Below are positions 37,037 to 46,825 of a DNA stretch of 64,000 nucleotides, in pieces. The notes beneath the pieces are model-generated. The model did no database searches. It was not told where the DNA came from and saw only the letters and a program-made list of their open reading frames with translations. The position numbers and the translations under genes are program-made. Positions within the stretch are counted from its first letter, which is position 1, and every line of letters starts with the position of its first letter. This stretch comes from Natronospirillum operosum (lineage in GTDB: Bacteria; Pseudomonadota; Gammaproteobacteria; Pseudomonadales; Natronospirillaceae), in contig NZ_SRMF01000006.1 of NCBI RefSeq assembly GCF_004768465.1, positions 1 through 64,000 of the forward strand. The letters run 5' to 3'.

Positions 37037-37533
37037 GTCCGTGTCTCGCTCTGCCGGGCGCGCGGGCAGGCGTGTGCCGCGCCAGATTACTGGGAGACTG
37101 ACAAGCAATACGCAAGGCGTGTGCTGGATAAAGCACACAGACGACAACGGTCAGGAAAGGATAAGGCAGGGCGCGGAGCGCTGCGGACTATCCTGTGCCA
37201 GCTATTTCGCGATAACAAAAAAGCTCACCGGACCAAGCGTCGCCCCTCGACCCGGGCACCTGTCAGAGGCCAGTGGCCACCGTAGCCGTGATCACGCACC
37301 GATACCTTGTGGGTACCAGTGAGAACACGTCGTTACGGCACCATGCTGACCGATGACGCCTGCCATAAGGCCGAAGCAGTCGAAACTTGCACAGTCACCG
37401 ACGACCGATACAGTCGCCGATAACCGCTATTGTCGCCGCCTGCGGCGCAATGTCAACCGTTCGTCTGGCATCAAGCGCAGCAAGCGGGCATACTGCCAGC
37501 TTTAACACTGAGTAAAGTCGGGATTTCGGCAGT
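37037..37533. other. Intergenic DNA between ilvI and the TetR gene
   Basis: A 497-bp divergent region. On the minus strand a weak hairpin followed by TTTTTTG (37214-37220 on the plus strand as CAAAAAA) lies before ilvI and could be an attenuator remnant. I found no leader peptide rich in Leu, Val or Ile that ends before ilvI. The repeated GTCGCC words near 37412-37437 flank GATAACCGCTATT, a possible operator. Confidence 0.35.
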
Positions 37534-37995
37534 ATGGCGCGTGCCTCCAAACGGGACCACATCATCGAACGGGCAACCGATCTGTTTCTGCAGCAGGGTT
37601 TCAAGGGTACGTCCATTGATCTGGTAGTCACCACCTGTGGCGTGTCCAAACCGACGGTGTACAAGCACTTTCCCGACAAGACCATACTGATGAACGCGGT
37701 GATGACCCACTGGCTGCGCGACCCGGTGCCGGAGCCGCCCGAGACTGGCGGTCTGGGTGCTCTCTGGCAGCATCTGCGGCGCTACTGGTGGGCGCCCGAC
37801 CACATGGCCATGTATCGGCTTGTGATCAGCGAAGGCTGGCGCTTTCCCGCTGCCGCAGAAGCCTTCTGGAGCGACTTCGATCAAGCCTGGTGGCAGGCCG
37901 TGGAAACCTGGCGCAGCATCCAGCCAGGCATCGAAGCCGCTGGTTTCGAACTGCGCCTGCAGGCAGAACTCTGGCGGCGTCTGACCGCCCAATAG
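37534..37995 (+). CDS. TetR-family transcriptional regulator
   Basis: The 153-residue product has a clear TetR helix-turn-helix (about 10-55: FLQQGFKGTSIDLV and SKPTVYKHFPDK). The ligand domain is short for the family, which usually runs 190-210 residues. It ends 18 bases from the convergent CoA-transferase gene, whose product it may regulate, but nothing in the sequence proves this. Confidence 0.83.
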   Translation: MARASKRDHIIERATDLFLQQGFKGTSIDLVVTTCGVSKPTVYKHFPDKTILMNAVMTHWLRDPVPEPPETGGLGALWQHLRRYWWAPDHMAMYRLVISEGWRFPAAAEAFWSDFDQAWWQAVETWRSIQPGIEAAGFELRLQAELWRRLTAQ

Positions 37996-38013
37996 GTCCG
38001 AACCGATGTCCTG

Positions 38014-39237
38014 CTAGATAGTACCCTCTGCCCGCAGACGGTCGAGGGCCTCGGCCGACAACCCCAGCAATTCACCCAGTACAGCGTCGGTCTGCTGCCC
38101 CAGTTGCGGCGGCCCCAGCTCGGCATTCAGTGGCGCGCCGTCAAAGCGCACTGGATTACCGACCAGTTGCGCACTGTGCCCCGCTTCCGGTGGCCCCAGC
38201 GGACGCTCGATCAGCAGACCACGATGCAGCACCTGAGGGTCGGCAAACACCCGGTCCATGGTATTGATGGGCCCGCAGGGCACGCCGGCCGTTTCCAGCC
38301 GCTGCACCCAGGCATCCGTGGGGCGCTGCTGGAATACCGGCGCCAGCAACGCAATGAGTTCCCGCCGGTGACTGACCCGGGCGGCATTGGTCCGAAAACG
38401 GTCGTCTGCGGCCCATTCCGGGTGGTCGATGTGCTCGCACAGACGCGCAAACTGGTCGTCATTGCCCACGGTCAGGATCATGTGGCCGTCGGCTGTCGCA
38501 AAGGCCTGGTAGGGCACGATATTGGGATGGGCATTGCCCATGCGCCCGGGCACCTCACCCGAGGTCAGATAGTTCTGCGCCTGGTTGGCCAGCACGCCGA
38601 CCTGCACATCCAGCAGGCTGAGGTCGATATGCGCGCCCTGCCCGGTACGCTCACGCTGCCACAGGGCCGCCAGCACCGCATTGGCCGCGTACATACCGGT
38701 AAAGATATCGGTCAGCGCCACGCCCACCTTGAGCGGCCCGCCACCGGGCTCTTCATCTGGCTGGCCGGTCAGACTCATCAGCCCGCCCATGCCCTGAATC
38801 AGAAAGTCGTACCCGGCGCGTTGGGCATAGGGGCCATCCTGACCGAAACCGGTGATGGAGCAATAGATCAGCTCCGGTCGCTCCCGGCGCAGGCTTTCAT
38901 GGTCCAGACTGTACTTCTTCAGCCCGCCGACCTTGAAGTTTTCCAGCACCACATCGCAGTGCTGTGCCAGGTCCCGGACCAGTTGCTGGCCTTCGGGACG
39001 GGTGATGTCAATGGTGACCGACTGTTTGCCCCGGTTGGCGGCCAGAAAATAGGCCGCATCACGAGTCTCTTCGTGCCAGGGTGGCCCCCAGCCGCGAGTG
39101 TCATCACCGCGGCCCGGGCGTTCGATCTTGATCACCTCGGCACCCATGTCGGCCATCCACTGGGACGCCCAGGGGCCGGCCAGGATGCGCGACAGATCCA
39201 GAATACGCACGCCATGCAATGGTTTCTGTGGGGACAT
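38014..39237 (-). CDS. Family III CoA-transferase, probable succinyl-CoA:glutarate CoA-transferase
   Basis: The 407-residue product is a CaiB/BaiF (formyl-CoA transferase-like) protein, with VRILDLSRILAGPWASQ at the N-terminus and the conserved aspartate in GAHIDLSLLD. In Pseudomonas the homologue beside gcdH (GcdG) activates glutarate to glutaryl-CoA. It lies 22 bases after gcdH on the same strand. The ATG at 39237 follows GGAGG by seven bases. The substrate is inferred from gcdH. Confidence 0.85.
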   Translation of the reverse strand: MSPQKPLHGVRILDLSRILAGPWASQWMADMGAEVIKIERPGRGDDTRGWGPPWHEETRDAAYFLAANRGKQSVTIDITRPEGQQLVRDLAQHCDVVLENFKVGGLKKYSLDHESLRRERPELIYCSITGFGQDGPYAQRAGYDFLIQGMGGLMSLTGQPDEEPGGGPLKVGVALTDIFTGMYAANAVLAALWQRERTGQGAHIDLSLLDVQVGVLANQAQNYLTSGEVPGRMGNAHPNIVPYQAFATADGHMILTVGNDDQFARLCEHIDHPEWAADDRFRTNAARVSHRRELIALLAPVFQQRPTDAWVQRLETAGVPCGPINTMDRVFADPQVLHRGLLIERPLGPPEAGHSAQLVGNPVRFDGAPLNAELGPPQLGQQTDAVLGELLGLSAEALDRLRAEGTI

Positions 39238-39259
39238 AAAACCGCCTCCTGCAGGCCTT

Positions 39260-40438
39260 TCAGCCAAAGGCCTGGATGCCGGTCTGGGCCCGGCCGAGAA
39301 TCAGCGCATGAATATCATGCGTGCCTTCGTAGGTGTTGACCGTTTCCAGGTTCACCATGTGGCGCATCACGCCATACTCTTCGGAGATGCCGTTACCGCC
39401 GTGCATGTCGCGCGCGACCCGGGCAATATCCAGCGCCTTGCCACAGTTGTTGCGCTTGATCAGCGACACCATTTCCGGCGCCCAGTCACCGCTGTCCATC
39501 AGCCGGCCCACCTGCAGGGCAGCCTGCAGCCCCAGGGTGATCTCGGTCTGCATGTTGGCCAGTTTCAGTTGTACCAGTTGGGTCGCAGCCAGCGGCCGGC
39601 CGAACTGCTTGCGGTCCAGGGTGTACTGCCGCGCCGCATGCCAGCAGTACTCGGCCGCGCCCATGGTGCCCCAGGCGATGCCATAACGGGCCTTGTTCAG
39701 GCAACCGAAGGGGCCGGCCAGACCGGCGGCATCCGGTAACAGGTTCCCTGCCGGCACAAAGGCTTCATCCAGCACGATTTCACCGGTGATGGAGGCGCGC
39801 AGCGACAGCTTGCCCTTGATCTGCGGGGTACTGAACCCTTCGGTGCCACGCTCGACGATAAAGCCCTTGATCTTGCCGTCATGCGCCTCGGATTTGGCCC
39901 ACACCACGGCAATATCGGCGATGGGGCTGTTGGTGATCCAGGTCTTGGCGCCGGTCAGCCTGTAACCGCCGTCAACCTTCTTGGCCCGGGTTTCCATGGA
40001 GCCGGGGTCAGAGCCGTGATTGGGCTCAGTCAGGCCAAAGCAGCCGATCATCTCGCCGGTGGCCAGCTGCGGCAGATACTGCTGTTTCTGCTCCTCTGTG
40101 CCATAGGCTTCAATCGGGTACATGACGAGAGAAGACTGCACGCTCATGGCCGAACGGTAGCCGGAATCGACCCGCTCCACTTCACGCGCAATCAGGCCGT
40201 AGGCCACATGGCCCACACCAGAGCCACCATACTGTTCGGCCACCGTCGGGCCCAGCAGCCCCAGTTCGCCCATGGCCGTCATGATGTTGCGATCAAAGTG
40301 TTCTTCGCGCGCGGCGTCCGTCACGATCGGCTGCAGGCGTTCCTGACAGTAGGCACGGGCGGAGTCACGAATCATGCGTTCTTCGTCAGTCAGTTGCTGC
40401 TCCAGCAGCAGGGCGTCATCCCATTGAAAGCGGCTCAT
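39260..40438 (-). CDS. gcdH: Glutaryl-CoA dehydrogenase
   Basis: GcdH oxidatively decarboxylates glutaryl-CoA to crotonyl-CoA, feeding electrons to ETF. It lies on the lysine and glutarate degradation route. The 392-residue acyl-CoA dehydrogenase carries the catalytic glutamate in [10 protein letters not shown] (E371), FAD-binding [12 protein letters not shown] and the arginine-bearing [19 protein letters not shown] specific to the subgroup. It is first in a two-gene operon with the CoA-transferase. Confidence 0.93.
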   Translation of the reverse strand: MSRFQWDDALLLEQQLTDEERMIRDSARAYCQERLQPIVTDAAREEHFDRNIMTAMGELGLLGPTVAEQYGGSGVGHVAYGLIAREVERVDSGYRSAMSVQSSLVMYPIEAYGTEEQKQQYLPQLATGEMIGCFGLTEPNHGSDPGSMETRAKKVDGGYRLTGAKTWITNSPIADIAVVWAKSEAHDGKIKGFIVERGTEGFSTPQIKGKLSLRASITGEIVLDEAFVPAGNLLPDAAGLAGPFGCLNKARYGIAWGTMGAAEYCWHAARQYTLDRKQFGRPLAATQLVQLKLANMQTEITLGLQAALQVGRLMDSGDWAPEMVSLIKRNNCGKALDIARVARDMHGGNGISEEYGVMRHMVNLETVNTYEGTHDIHALILGRAQTGIQAFG

Positions 40439-40481
40439 CTTGGTTCTCCGAATGTGTTGTTGTACCTACTGTTTTACGACT

Positions 40482-40510
40482 TTTTATAAAAATGTCTACA
40501 TTTTTGTCAA
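40482..40510 (-). promoter_or_regulatory. gcdH promoter with overlapping palindromic operator
   Basis: On the minus strand TTGACA (40505-40510) and ATAAAA (40482-40487) have a 17-base spacer. The spacer is almost entirely filled by an inverted repeat, AAAAATGT-n2-ACATTTTT (40488-40505). A TGTnnACA core between -35 and -10 is a classic repressor site. The repressor is not identified; the nearby TetR regulator or a GntR protein are candidates. Confidence 0.65.
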
Positions 40511-40587
40511 CTATGGACTGTAAATCAGACGCCCGGACTGTTCATCCAGGTTGCCGCCCGCTGCCTTCGAACCAATGGGACACTCAC

Positions 40588-40621
40588 AAAAAACCCCGAC
40601 CGGGCAGCCCGGTCGGGGTTT
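40588..40621 (-). terminator. clpB intrinsic terminator
   Basis: AAACCCCGACCGGG (40591-40604, with loop CAG) pairs with CCCGGTCGGGGTTT, and the minus-strand transcript then runs into six U. It lies 22 bases after the clpB stop. Confidence 0.93.
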
Positions 40622-40642
40622 CAAGGTCGGTTCGAACTGTGT

Positions 40643-43219
40643 TTACTGAGCGCTGAACACCAGGCGCCCATCCTGTGCGTCCACATGCACGGTGTTGCCG
40701 GGGCTGAACTCGCCCTTCAGCAGTGACGTGGCCAGCGGGTTTTCCAGTTCGCGCTGGATGGTCCGTTTCAGCGGCCGGGCTCCGTAGACCGGGTCATAAC
40801 CGGCCTCACAGAGCAGCTCCAGCGCACCTTCGGTGATGGTCAGACCCAGTTCCTGGTCGGCCAGGCGCTGTCGCAGCAGATTGAGCTGAATATCAGCAAT
40901 GCCGCGAATCTGGTCTGCCTGCAGCGGATGGAAGACCACCAGCTCATCCACCCGGTTGATGAACTCGGGTCGGAAGTGCTCGCCGACCACCGTCATGACG
41001 GCGGTCTTCATGGCGTCGTAGTTTTCCTCCCCGGCCAGGCGCTGAATCTGGTCACTGCCCAGGTTGGAGGTCATGACAATCACGGTGTTGCGGAAATCGA
41101 CCGTGCGTCCCTGACCATCGGTCAGGCGGCCGTCATCCAGCACCTGCAGCAGGATATTGAACACGTCCGGGTGCGCTTTCTCGACCTCATCCAGCAATAT
41201 CACGCTGTAGGGCTTGCGCCGCACAGCCTCGGTCAGATAACCGCCTTCCTCGTAACCGACATAGCCCGGAGGCGCCCCGACCAGACGGGCCACGGAGTGC
41301 TTCTCCATGAACTCGGACATGTCGATGCGGACCATGGCCTCCTGGGTATCGAACAGGAACTCGGCCAGTGCCTTGCACAACTCGGTCTTGCCGACCCCGG
41401 TCGGCCCCAGGAACAGGAAGGAACCGTTGGGTCGATGCGGGTCGGCCAGGCCGGAACGCGAACGGCGTACCGCATTGGATACCGACACCACCGCCTCGTG
41501 CTGGCCGATGACCTTGGCATGCAGGGCTTCCTCCATGCGCACCAGCTTGTCGCGCTCGCCTTCCAGCATTTTCTCCACCGGGATACCGGTCCAGCGCGAT
41601 ACCACCTTGGCGATGGATTCTTCCGTCACCCGGTTGTGCAGCAGTTTCATGTCCATCATTTCGGCCTGACTGGCCATGTCCAGCTGCCGCTCCAGTTGCG
41701 GAATCAGGCCATACTGCAGTTCGGACATCCTGGCCAGGTCACCCTTGCGGCGGGCCGCCTCGATCTGCTTGCGGGCTTCCTCCAACTGCTCCTTGATGCG
41801 TTGGGTACCCTGCAGGGCCGCTTTCTCGGTATTCCAGATCTCTTCCAGATCGGCGTACTCGCGCTCGACTTTCTCCAGTGTCTTGTTCAGTTCTTCCAGC
41901 CGCTTTTTGGTCGCCGCATCGGTTTCCTTTTTCAGTGCCTCGGCTTCGATCTTGAGCTGGATGCGCCGCCGATCCAGCCGGTCCATGGATTCCGGCTTGG
42001 AGTCGATCTCCATGCGAATGCGGCTGGCCGCTTCGTCCATCAGGTCGATGGCCTTGTCCGGCAGCTGGCGGTCCGTGATGTAGCGCTGTGACAGGGTCAC
42101 GGCAGCGATCAGGGCCGAGTCGGTGATTTCCACCCCATGGTGTACTTCGTAGGGTTCCTTCAGCCCGCGCAGGATGGCAATGGTGTCTTCAGTGCCGGGC
42201 TCGGAGACCAGCACCTTCTGGAAGCGCCGCTCCAGCGCGCCGTCCTTCTCGATGTGCTGCCGGTACTCGTCCAGCGTGGTGGCCCCGACACAGTGCAGTT
42301 CACCGCGCGCCAGCGCCGGCTTCAGCATGTTGCCCGCATCCATGGCACCTTCGCCCTTGCCGGCGCCAACCATGGTGTGCAGCTCGTCGATAAAGAGGAT
42401 GATCTGGCCTTCCTGCTTCGACAGTTCCTTCAGCACGGCCTTCAGCCGCTCCTCGAACTCACCGCGATACTTGGCCCCGGCCAGCAGTGCGCCCAGATCC
42501 AGCGACAGCACCTGCTTGCGCTTCAGGCCTTCCGGCACCTCGCCGTCGACAATGCGCTGCGCCAGCCCCTCGACAATGGCGGTCTTGCCCACACCGGGCT
42601 CGCCGATCAATACGGGGTTGTTCTTGCGTCGGCGCTGCAACACCTGAATGGTGCGACGAATCTCGTCGTCGCGGCCTATCACCGGATCCAGCTTACCCTG
42701 ATGGGCCCGTTCGGTCAGGTTGATGGTGTACTTGTCCAGTGCCTGCCGCTGATCTTCGGCGCCCTGGCTGTCGACCTTCTCGCCGCCCCGGACATCGTCG
42801 ATGGCACGGTTCAGTGCCTCTTCGGTCAGCCCGGCATCACGCACGATCTTGCCGATGTGGCCCTTGTCCTGCGTCATGGCCAGCAGCACCATCTCGCTGG
42901 AGATGTACTGGTCACCGCGTTTCTGGGTCAGTTTGTCGGCCATGTTCATGACCCGACCCAGTTCCGGTGCCATGCCGAGTTCACCATCGTGGTCGGGCTG
43001 GCGGGCCAGTTCATCCAGCCGCTGATCCAGCGCCTGGCGCAGGGTTTGTGGTTCCGCACCGGCGCGCTGCAACAACGGGATCACACCCGAGCCCTGCTGG
43101 TCCAGCATGGCCAGCAGCAGGTGCGCCGGGTCGATCTGATTGTGATCACGGCCCAGCGCCAGCGACTGCGCATCGGACAGTGCGAGCTGCAGCTTGCTGG
43201 TTAGTTGATCGATTCTCAT
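40643..43219 (-). CDS. clpB: ClpB disaggregase
   Basis: ClpB is a hexameric AAA+ chaperone that works with DnaK to solubilise aggregated proteins. The 858-residue product has the Clp N domain (about 1-145), NBD1 (GEPGVGKTA), the ClpB-specific coiled-coil M domain (about 410-520) and NBD2 (GPTGVGKTE). No ClpP-binding loop is evident. The ATG at 43219 gives [11 protein letters not shown], the family start. A heat-shock promoter lies upstream. Confidence 0.97.
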   Translation of the reverse strand: MRIDQLTSKLQLALSDAQSLALGRDHNQIDPAHLLLAMLDQQGSGVIPLLQRAGAEPQTLRQALDQRLDELARQPDHDGELGMAPELGRVMNMADKLTQKRGDQYISSEMVLLAMTQDKGHIGKIVRDAGLTEEALNRAIDDVRGGEKVDSQGAEDQRQALDKYTINLTERAHQGKLDPVIGRDDEIRRTIQVLQRRRKNNPVLIGEPGVGKTAIVEGLAQRIVDGEVPEGLKRKQVLSLDLGALLAGAKYRGEFEERLKAVLKELSKQEGQIILFIDELHTMVGAGKGEGAMDAGNMLKPALARGELHCVGATTLDEYRQHIEKDGALERRFQKVLVSEPGTEDTIAILRGLKEPYEVHHGVEITDSALIAAVTLSQRYITDRQLPDKAIDLMDEAASRIRMEIDSKPESMDRLDRRRIQLKIEAEALKKETDAATKKRLEELNKTLEKVEREYADLEEIWNTEKAALQGTQRIKEQLEEARKQIEAARRKGDLARMSELQYGLIPQLERQLDMASQAEMMDMKLLHNRVTEESIAKVVSRWTGIPVEKMLEGERDKLVRMEEALHAKVIGQHEAVVSVSNAVRRSRSGLADPHRPNGSFLFLGPTGVGKTELCKALAEFLFDTQEAMVRIDMSEFMEKHSVARLVGAPPGYVGYEEGGYLTEAVRRKPYSVILLDEVEKAHPDVFNILLQVLDDGRLTDGQGRTVDFRNTVIVMTSNLGSDQIQRLAGEENYDAMKTAVMTVVGEHFRPEFINRVDELVVFHPLQADQIRGIADIQLNLLRQRLADQELGLTITEGALELLCEAGYDPVYGARPLKRTIQRELENPLATSLLKGEFSPGNTVHVDAQDGRLVFSAQ

Positions 43220-43284
43220 CTGAGTGACTCTCCCCTCTATTCCGTTCAGGCGGCCTGTGCACACCTGTTGTCAGTTACCGGAAT

Positions 43285-43312
43285 AGATGGGGGGGTGGCT
43301 GATTGTTTTCAA
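43285..43312 (-). promoter_or_regulatory. Sigma-32 promoter of clpB
   Basis: On the minus strand TTGAAA (43307-43312) and CCCCATCT (43285-43292) are separated by 14 bases, matching the heat-shock consensus. It lies between pgeF and clpB, giving clpB its own heat-inducible start. Confidence 0.85.
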
Positions 43313-43340
43313 TACAACCGACGCAGAATGCTGATGCAGA

Positions 43341-44114
43341 TCAAGGATGACGCCAGATCAGAGTGGCCATGCGACCGGTGCTGGGGTCGCGGCGATAGGA
43401 GAAGAAACGATCCGTGTCACTGAGCGTACAGAAGTCGCCCCCGGCAATTCGGTTCACACCGACCCGCTGCAGGCGCTGGCGGGCCAGATGATAGATGTCA
43501 GCCAGCCAGCGATCACCTGTGCCGGCACGAAAAGCCTGCGCAGCATCGGCATCCTGTGCCATGAACGCCGCCCGCACCTCCGGGCCGACTTCAAAGCGCT
43601 GCGGACCAATGGCCGGTCCCAACCAGGCTAACAACTGCTCCGGCGCGGCGGTGAAGGTCTGCACCAGGTTTTCCAGCACGCCGTCACAGAGGCCGCGCCA
43701 GCCGGCATGCGCCACCCCGATTTCGGTACCGTCGGCGTTGGTCAGCACCACCGGCAGGCAGTCAGCGGTCAGCACACATAGCGGCACCCCGATGCAGTCG
43801 GTGTAGGCCGCATCGGCGGCGGCTGCGGGCCGCTGCTCGGGTTGCCGGATGCAGGCCACCTCGGTGCCATGCACCTGTTGCAGCCATACGGGGTCGCGGG
43901 GCAACTCCAGCATGCGGCGAACCTGATCCCGGTTGGCCGTCACCCGCTCCGGGTCATCGCCCACATGCTGGCCCATATTGAGGCTGGCCCAGGGGGCTGT
44001 ACTGTGGCCGCCACGACGAGTCGTCACGGCCACGCCTACCCCGGCAGGTTGATCCGGCCAATCCGGCAACAGTATCTCGGGCGCCACGGTCTGATCTGCC
44101 TCAGTAGCTGTCAT
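43341..44114 (-). CDS. pgeF: Peptidoglycan editing factor PgeF (YfiH family)
   Basis: PgeF is a copper/zinc-type multicopper-like laccase-domain protein that removes wrongly inserted residues from peptidoglycan precursors. The 257-residue product has the three conserved metal/active-site segments: QQVHGTEV, LTADCLPV and AHAGWRG. Its start overlaps rluD by 14 bases, as in the conserved bamD/rluD-pgeF-clpB neighbourhood of gammaproteobacteria. Confidence 0.92.
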   Translation of the reverse strand: MTATEADQTVAPEILLPDWPDQPAGVGVAVTTRRGGHSTAPWASLNMGQHVGDDPERVTANRDQVRRMLELPRDPVWLQQVHGTEVACIRQPEQRPAAAADAAYTDCIGVPLCVLTADCLPVVLTNADGTEIGVAHAGWRGLCDGVLENLVQTFTAAPEQLLAWLGPAIGPQRFEVGPEVRAAFMAQDADAAQAFRAGTGDRWLADIYHLARQRLQRVGVNRIAGGDFCTLSDTDRFFSYRRDPSTGRMATLIWRHP

Positions 44115-45063
44115 CAGGGGTCTCCTCGGCCATCACCGCCAGCAGTGCCTGTATGTCCGCCGGCAGATCGATTTCCCACGCCATCCACTCGCCGGTGGAC
44201 GGGTGCGCCAGGCCCAGCGCCTTGGCATGCAGTGCCTGACGCGGGAACCCGGCCAGCGCCTCGCGCAGGCGGTCGGGACAATTGCGGGGCTGCGAAAACT
44301 GACCGCCATAGACCGGATCACCCACGAGCGGGTAGTGAATATGATCCATATGTACCCGAATCTGGTGCGTACGCCCGCTTTCCAGTTTCAGGCGCACATG
44401 GGTGTGATGGGCAAACTTTTGCAGTACCCGATAGTGCGTGGTCGCTTCCCGCCCACCCGGCCGCACGGCCATACGGGTACGCTGCGTGGGATGCCGGCCG
44501 ATGGGTTCATTCACCACGCCGCCGCCAGTCATCACGCCCTTGCAGATGGCTTCGTATTCGCGGTCGATATCCCGTGCCTGCAGGTCACGCACCAGCCGGG
44601 TGTGCGCCTCGACGGTGCGCGCCACCACCATCAGCCCGGTGGTATCCTTGTCCAGTCGGTGCACGATGCCGGCCCGCGGCACGGTGGCCATATCCGGGTC
44701 ATAATGCAGCAGACCATTGAGCAGGGTTCCGTTCGGGTTGCCGGCACCCGGGTGCACCGTGAGCCCGGCCGGCTTGTTGATCACGATAATCTGGTCGTCG
44801 GCGTAATGAATCGGAAAATCCACTGGCTCCGGCGTCCATTCGGTGAATACTTCCAACTCCGCTTCCAGATGCAGCCATTCACCGCCAATGACCCGCTCTC
44901 TGGGCTTGACGGTACGCTCATCCAGGCTGAGCTGGCCGCCTTTCAGCCAGTTCTGCAGACGCGAGCGGGAGTACTCGGGGAATAATTGGGCCGCGGCCTG
45001 ATCCACGCGCAGCCCACCCATTTCCAACGGGATCTGGGCATCAAGTTCTATCAGTTCATGCAT
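44101..45063 (-). CDS. rluD: 23S rRNA pseudouridine synthase RluD
   Basis: RluD makes pseudouridines 1911, 1915 and 1917 in helix 69 of 23S rRNA. The 320-residue product has an N-terminal S4 RNA-binding domain (about 17-75) and the RluA-type catalytic domain with HRLD (D138 catalytic). The ATG at 45063 fits the family length and leaves a 67-bp divergent gap to bamD. A 54-codon longer frame would run into bamD and is rejected. Confidence 0.95.
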   Translation of the reverse strand: MHELIELDAQIPLEMGGLRVDQAAAQLFPEYSRSRLQNWLKGGQLSLDERTVKPRERVIGGEWLHLEAELEVFTEWTPEPVDFPIHYADDQIIVINKPAGLTVHPGAGNPNGTLLNGLLHYDPDMATVPRAGIVHRLDKDTTGLMVVARTVEAHTRLVRDLQARDIDREYEAICKGVMTGGGVVNEPIGRHPTQRTRMAVRPGGREATTHYRVLQKFAHHTHVRLKLESGRTHQIRVHMDHIHYPLVGDPVYGGQFSQPRNCPDRLREALAGFPRQALHAKALGLAHPSTGEWMAWEIDLPADIQALLAVMAEETPDDSY

Positions 45064-45130
45064 GGGTGTCCGGGCCTGAATATGATTTAATGGGCGCCAT
45101 TGTATTTGATCCGACCGTTTAGGGAAAAAG

Positions 45131-45955
45131 ATGTTCGCGAGAGTGCCTTCAGTCGTACCTACCCTGTTTGCCTTGCTGGTACTGGTCATGCTGACCGCAT
45201 GTGGCCAGCAGACCCGCATCACCACCGAGGGTGACAGCTATGCCCGGGCTCAGCAATTTCTGGAAGAAGGCCGGTATGATGCCGCCATCGACCAGCTTGA
45301 AGCCATGGAAAACCGCTTTCCGTTCGGCGCCTATGCCACCCAGGTGCAACTGGATCTGATCTACGCTCACTATGAACGCCGCAATTATGAGCGGGCCATG
45401 CGCCGGTCCAATCGGTTTATCCGCCTGCAGCCGGCCCACCCGCGCGTGGACTATGTCTACTACATGCGCGGCCTGATCAGCTTCGGCATGGCCGAGCGCA
45501 CAGCCAGCCTGCTGTCCACACGCAACCCGGTGGACCGTGATGTCAGTGGCTATGACGACACCTTCATGCTGCTGGAAGAGTTTCTGGACCGCTTCCCCGA
45601 CAGCGACTACCGGGATGATGCCAAGGGCGTCATGCAGGTGGCCCGTTCGCGCATGGCGGAGCACAGTTTCAATGTGGCGCTCTACTACTATCAGGTGGAC
45701 CGTACCGAATCCGCCCTGACCCGCCTCAACAAACTGCTGGCCGAGTTCCCGGGTGAGTCCGTGCAGGACGATGCGCTGGCCCTGAAGGCCCGCACGCACG
45801 AAAAACGCGGCGACACCGAGGCCGCAGAGCGGACCTTGGAACTGTTGCGCAGCGAATTCCCGGACAGCGCTTTCCTGCGCGATGAAGAACTGGACGCCGA
45901 CTTCCGCTTCCGGCGCCCCTGGTACTTCTGGCTGACTCTGGGCCTGGTGGGCTGA
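45131..45955 (+). CDS. bamD: BamD outer-membrane assembly lipoprotein
   Basis: BamD is the essential lipoprotein of the BAM complex that inserts beta-barrel proteins. The 274-residue product has a lipobox LTAC (C24) after a hydrophobic signal sequence, then TPR repeats (about 35-240). Family segments YDAAIDQLEAMENRFPFG and YVYYMRGL are clear. It is divergent from rluD. Confidence 0.95.
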   Translation: MFARVPSVVPTLFALLVLVMLTACGQQTRITTEGDSYARAQQFLEEGRYDAAIDQLEAMENRFPFGAYATQVQLDLIYAHYERRNYERAMRRSNRFIRLQPAHPRVDYVYYMRGLISFGMAERTASLLSTRNPVDRDVSGYDDTFMLLEEFLDRFPDSDYRDDAKGVMQVARSRMAEHSFNVALYYYQVDRTESALTRLNKLLAEFPGESVQDDALALKARTHEKRGDTEAAERTLELLRSEFPDSAFLRDEELDADFRFRRPWYFWLTLGLVG

Positions 45956-46143
45956 ACCCGACCTGCCGTGCCGGCCGCCATCCCCTGGCGGTCGGCAAAT
46001 GGACAATCTGCCTGAGCGCGTTATAATCTGCCGCTTCCACCCCAACGTAATTCCAACTGGTCGGCCACAGCTGTTTGCATCTAAGCTGGCTGATCTCAAT
46101 GACAGGTGGCGCTGGTAGCCTGTCACTTCCGGGAGCATTCGGC

Positions 46144-46737
46144 ATGATGTGGAACGAACGCTACGCCATGGAAGACTACGCTTACGGCAAGGAGCCCAAC
46201 GAATTCCTGCGCAGGACTTCAGATGACATCCTGCCCGGCGACGTGCTGTGCCTGGGCGAAGGTGAAGGCCGCAATGCAGTCTTTCTGGCCCAGCTTGGCT
46301 TTGATGTCACGGCGGTTGACCTGTCCGAAGTAGGCCTGGCCAAGGCTCAGCGCCTGGCCACCGAGCGCGGTGTCAGTATTCATACCATTCTGGCCGATCT
46401 GGCCGACTTTGCCATTGAGCCCGGCCGCTGGGGCGCCATTGTTCTCATCTTCTGCCACCTGCCCCCCGAAATACGCGAGCCTCTGCATCGCAGGGTGGTG
46501 GCTGGTCTGCGCCCGGGCGGCACTCTGGTCTATGAAGGTTATCACCCCGACCAGATCGACAAGGCCACCGGCGGCCCGAGCAACCCGGCATTGCTGCCCG
46601 ATCTCGAACAACTGCGGGATGATTTCACCGGGCTCAACCTGCAATGCATGCAGGAAATGGAGCGCCCCGTTCATGAAGGCATCTATCATCAGGGTGACAG
46701 TGCCGTGGTGCAGATACTGGGCTTCAAGCCAGCCTGA
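46144..46737 (+). CDS. Class I SAM-dependent methyltransferase
   Basis: The 197-residue product has motif I as CLGEGEGRNAVFLA (about 36-49), an acidic end of strand 2 (AVDLS) and a C-terminal GDSAVVQILGFK strand. It resembles the TehB-like group often annotated as small-molecule methyltransferases, with no known substrate. The ATG at 46144 follows GGGAG by eight bases. Longer in-frame starts lack family support. Confidence 0.8.
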   Translation: MMWNERYAMEDYAYGKEPNEFLRRTSDDILPGDVLCLGEGEGRNAVFLAQLGFDVTAVDLSEVGLAKAQRLATERGVSIHTILADLADFAIEPGRWGAIVLIFCHLPPEIREPLHRRVVAGLRPGGTLVYEGYHPDQIDKATGGPSNPALLPDLEQLRDDFTGLNLQCMQEMERPVHEGIYHQGDSAVVQILGFKPA

Positions 46738-46825
46738 GCCGCCGGTTCAGCGCAGCCTCGCATTTGCCCCACACATCCCCTATAGTGCAGCGAACACCCG
46801 TAGCAGCCGTACAAGGTAGTCCCCG

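Noticed and set aside
37037-37147. N-terminal extension of IlvI with a Val/Leu-rich run as a leader peptide
   Set aside because: It has no stop before ilvI, so it cannot be a classical attenuator peptide, and the family N-terminus fits the ATG at 37036.
37216-37240. Intrinsic terminator or attenuator before ilvI
   Set aside because: The stem before the T run is only about five pairs including wobble, so it is mentioned but not called.
35339-37285. 648-codon open frame antisense to ilvI
   Set aside because: It is a shadow of acetolactate synthase. It has no domains and is rich in His and Gly.
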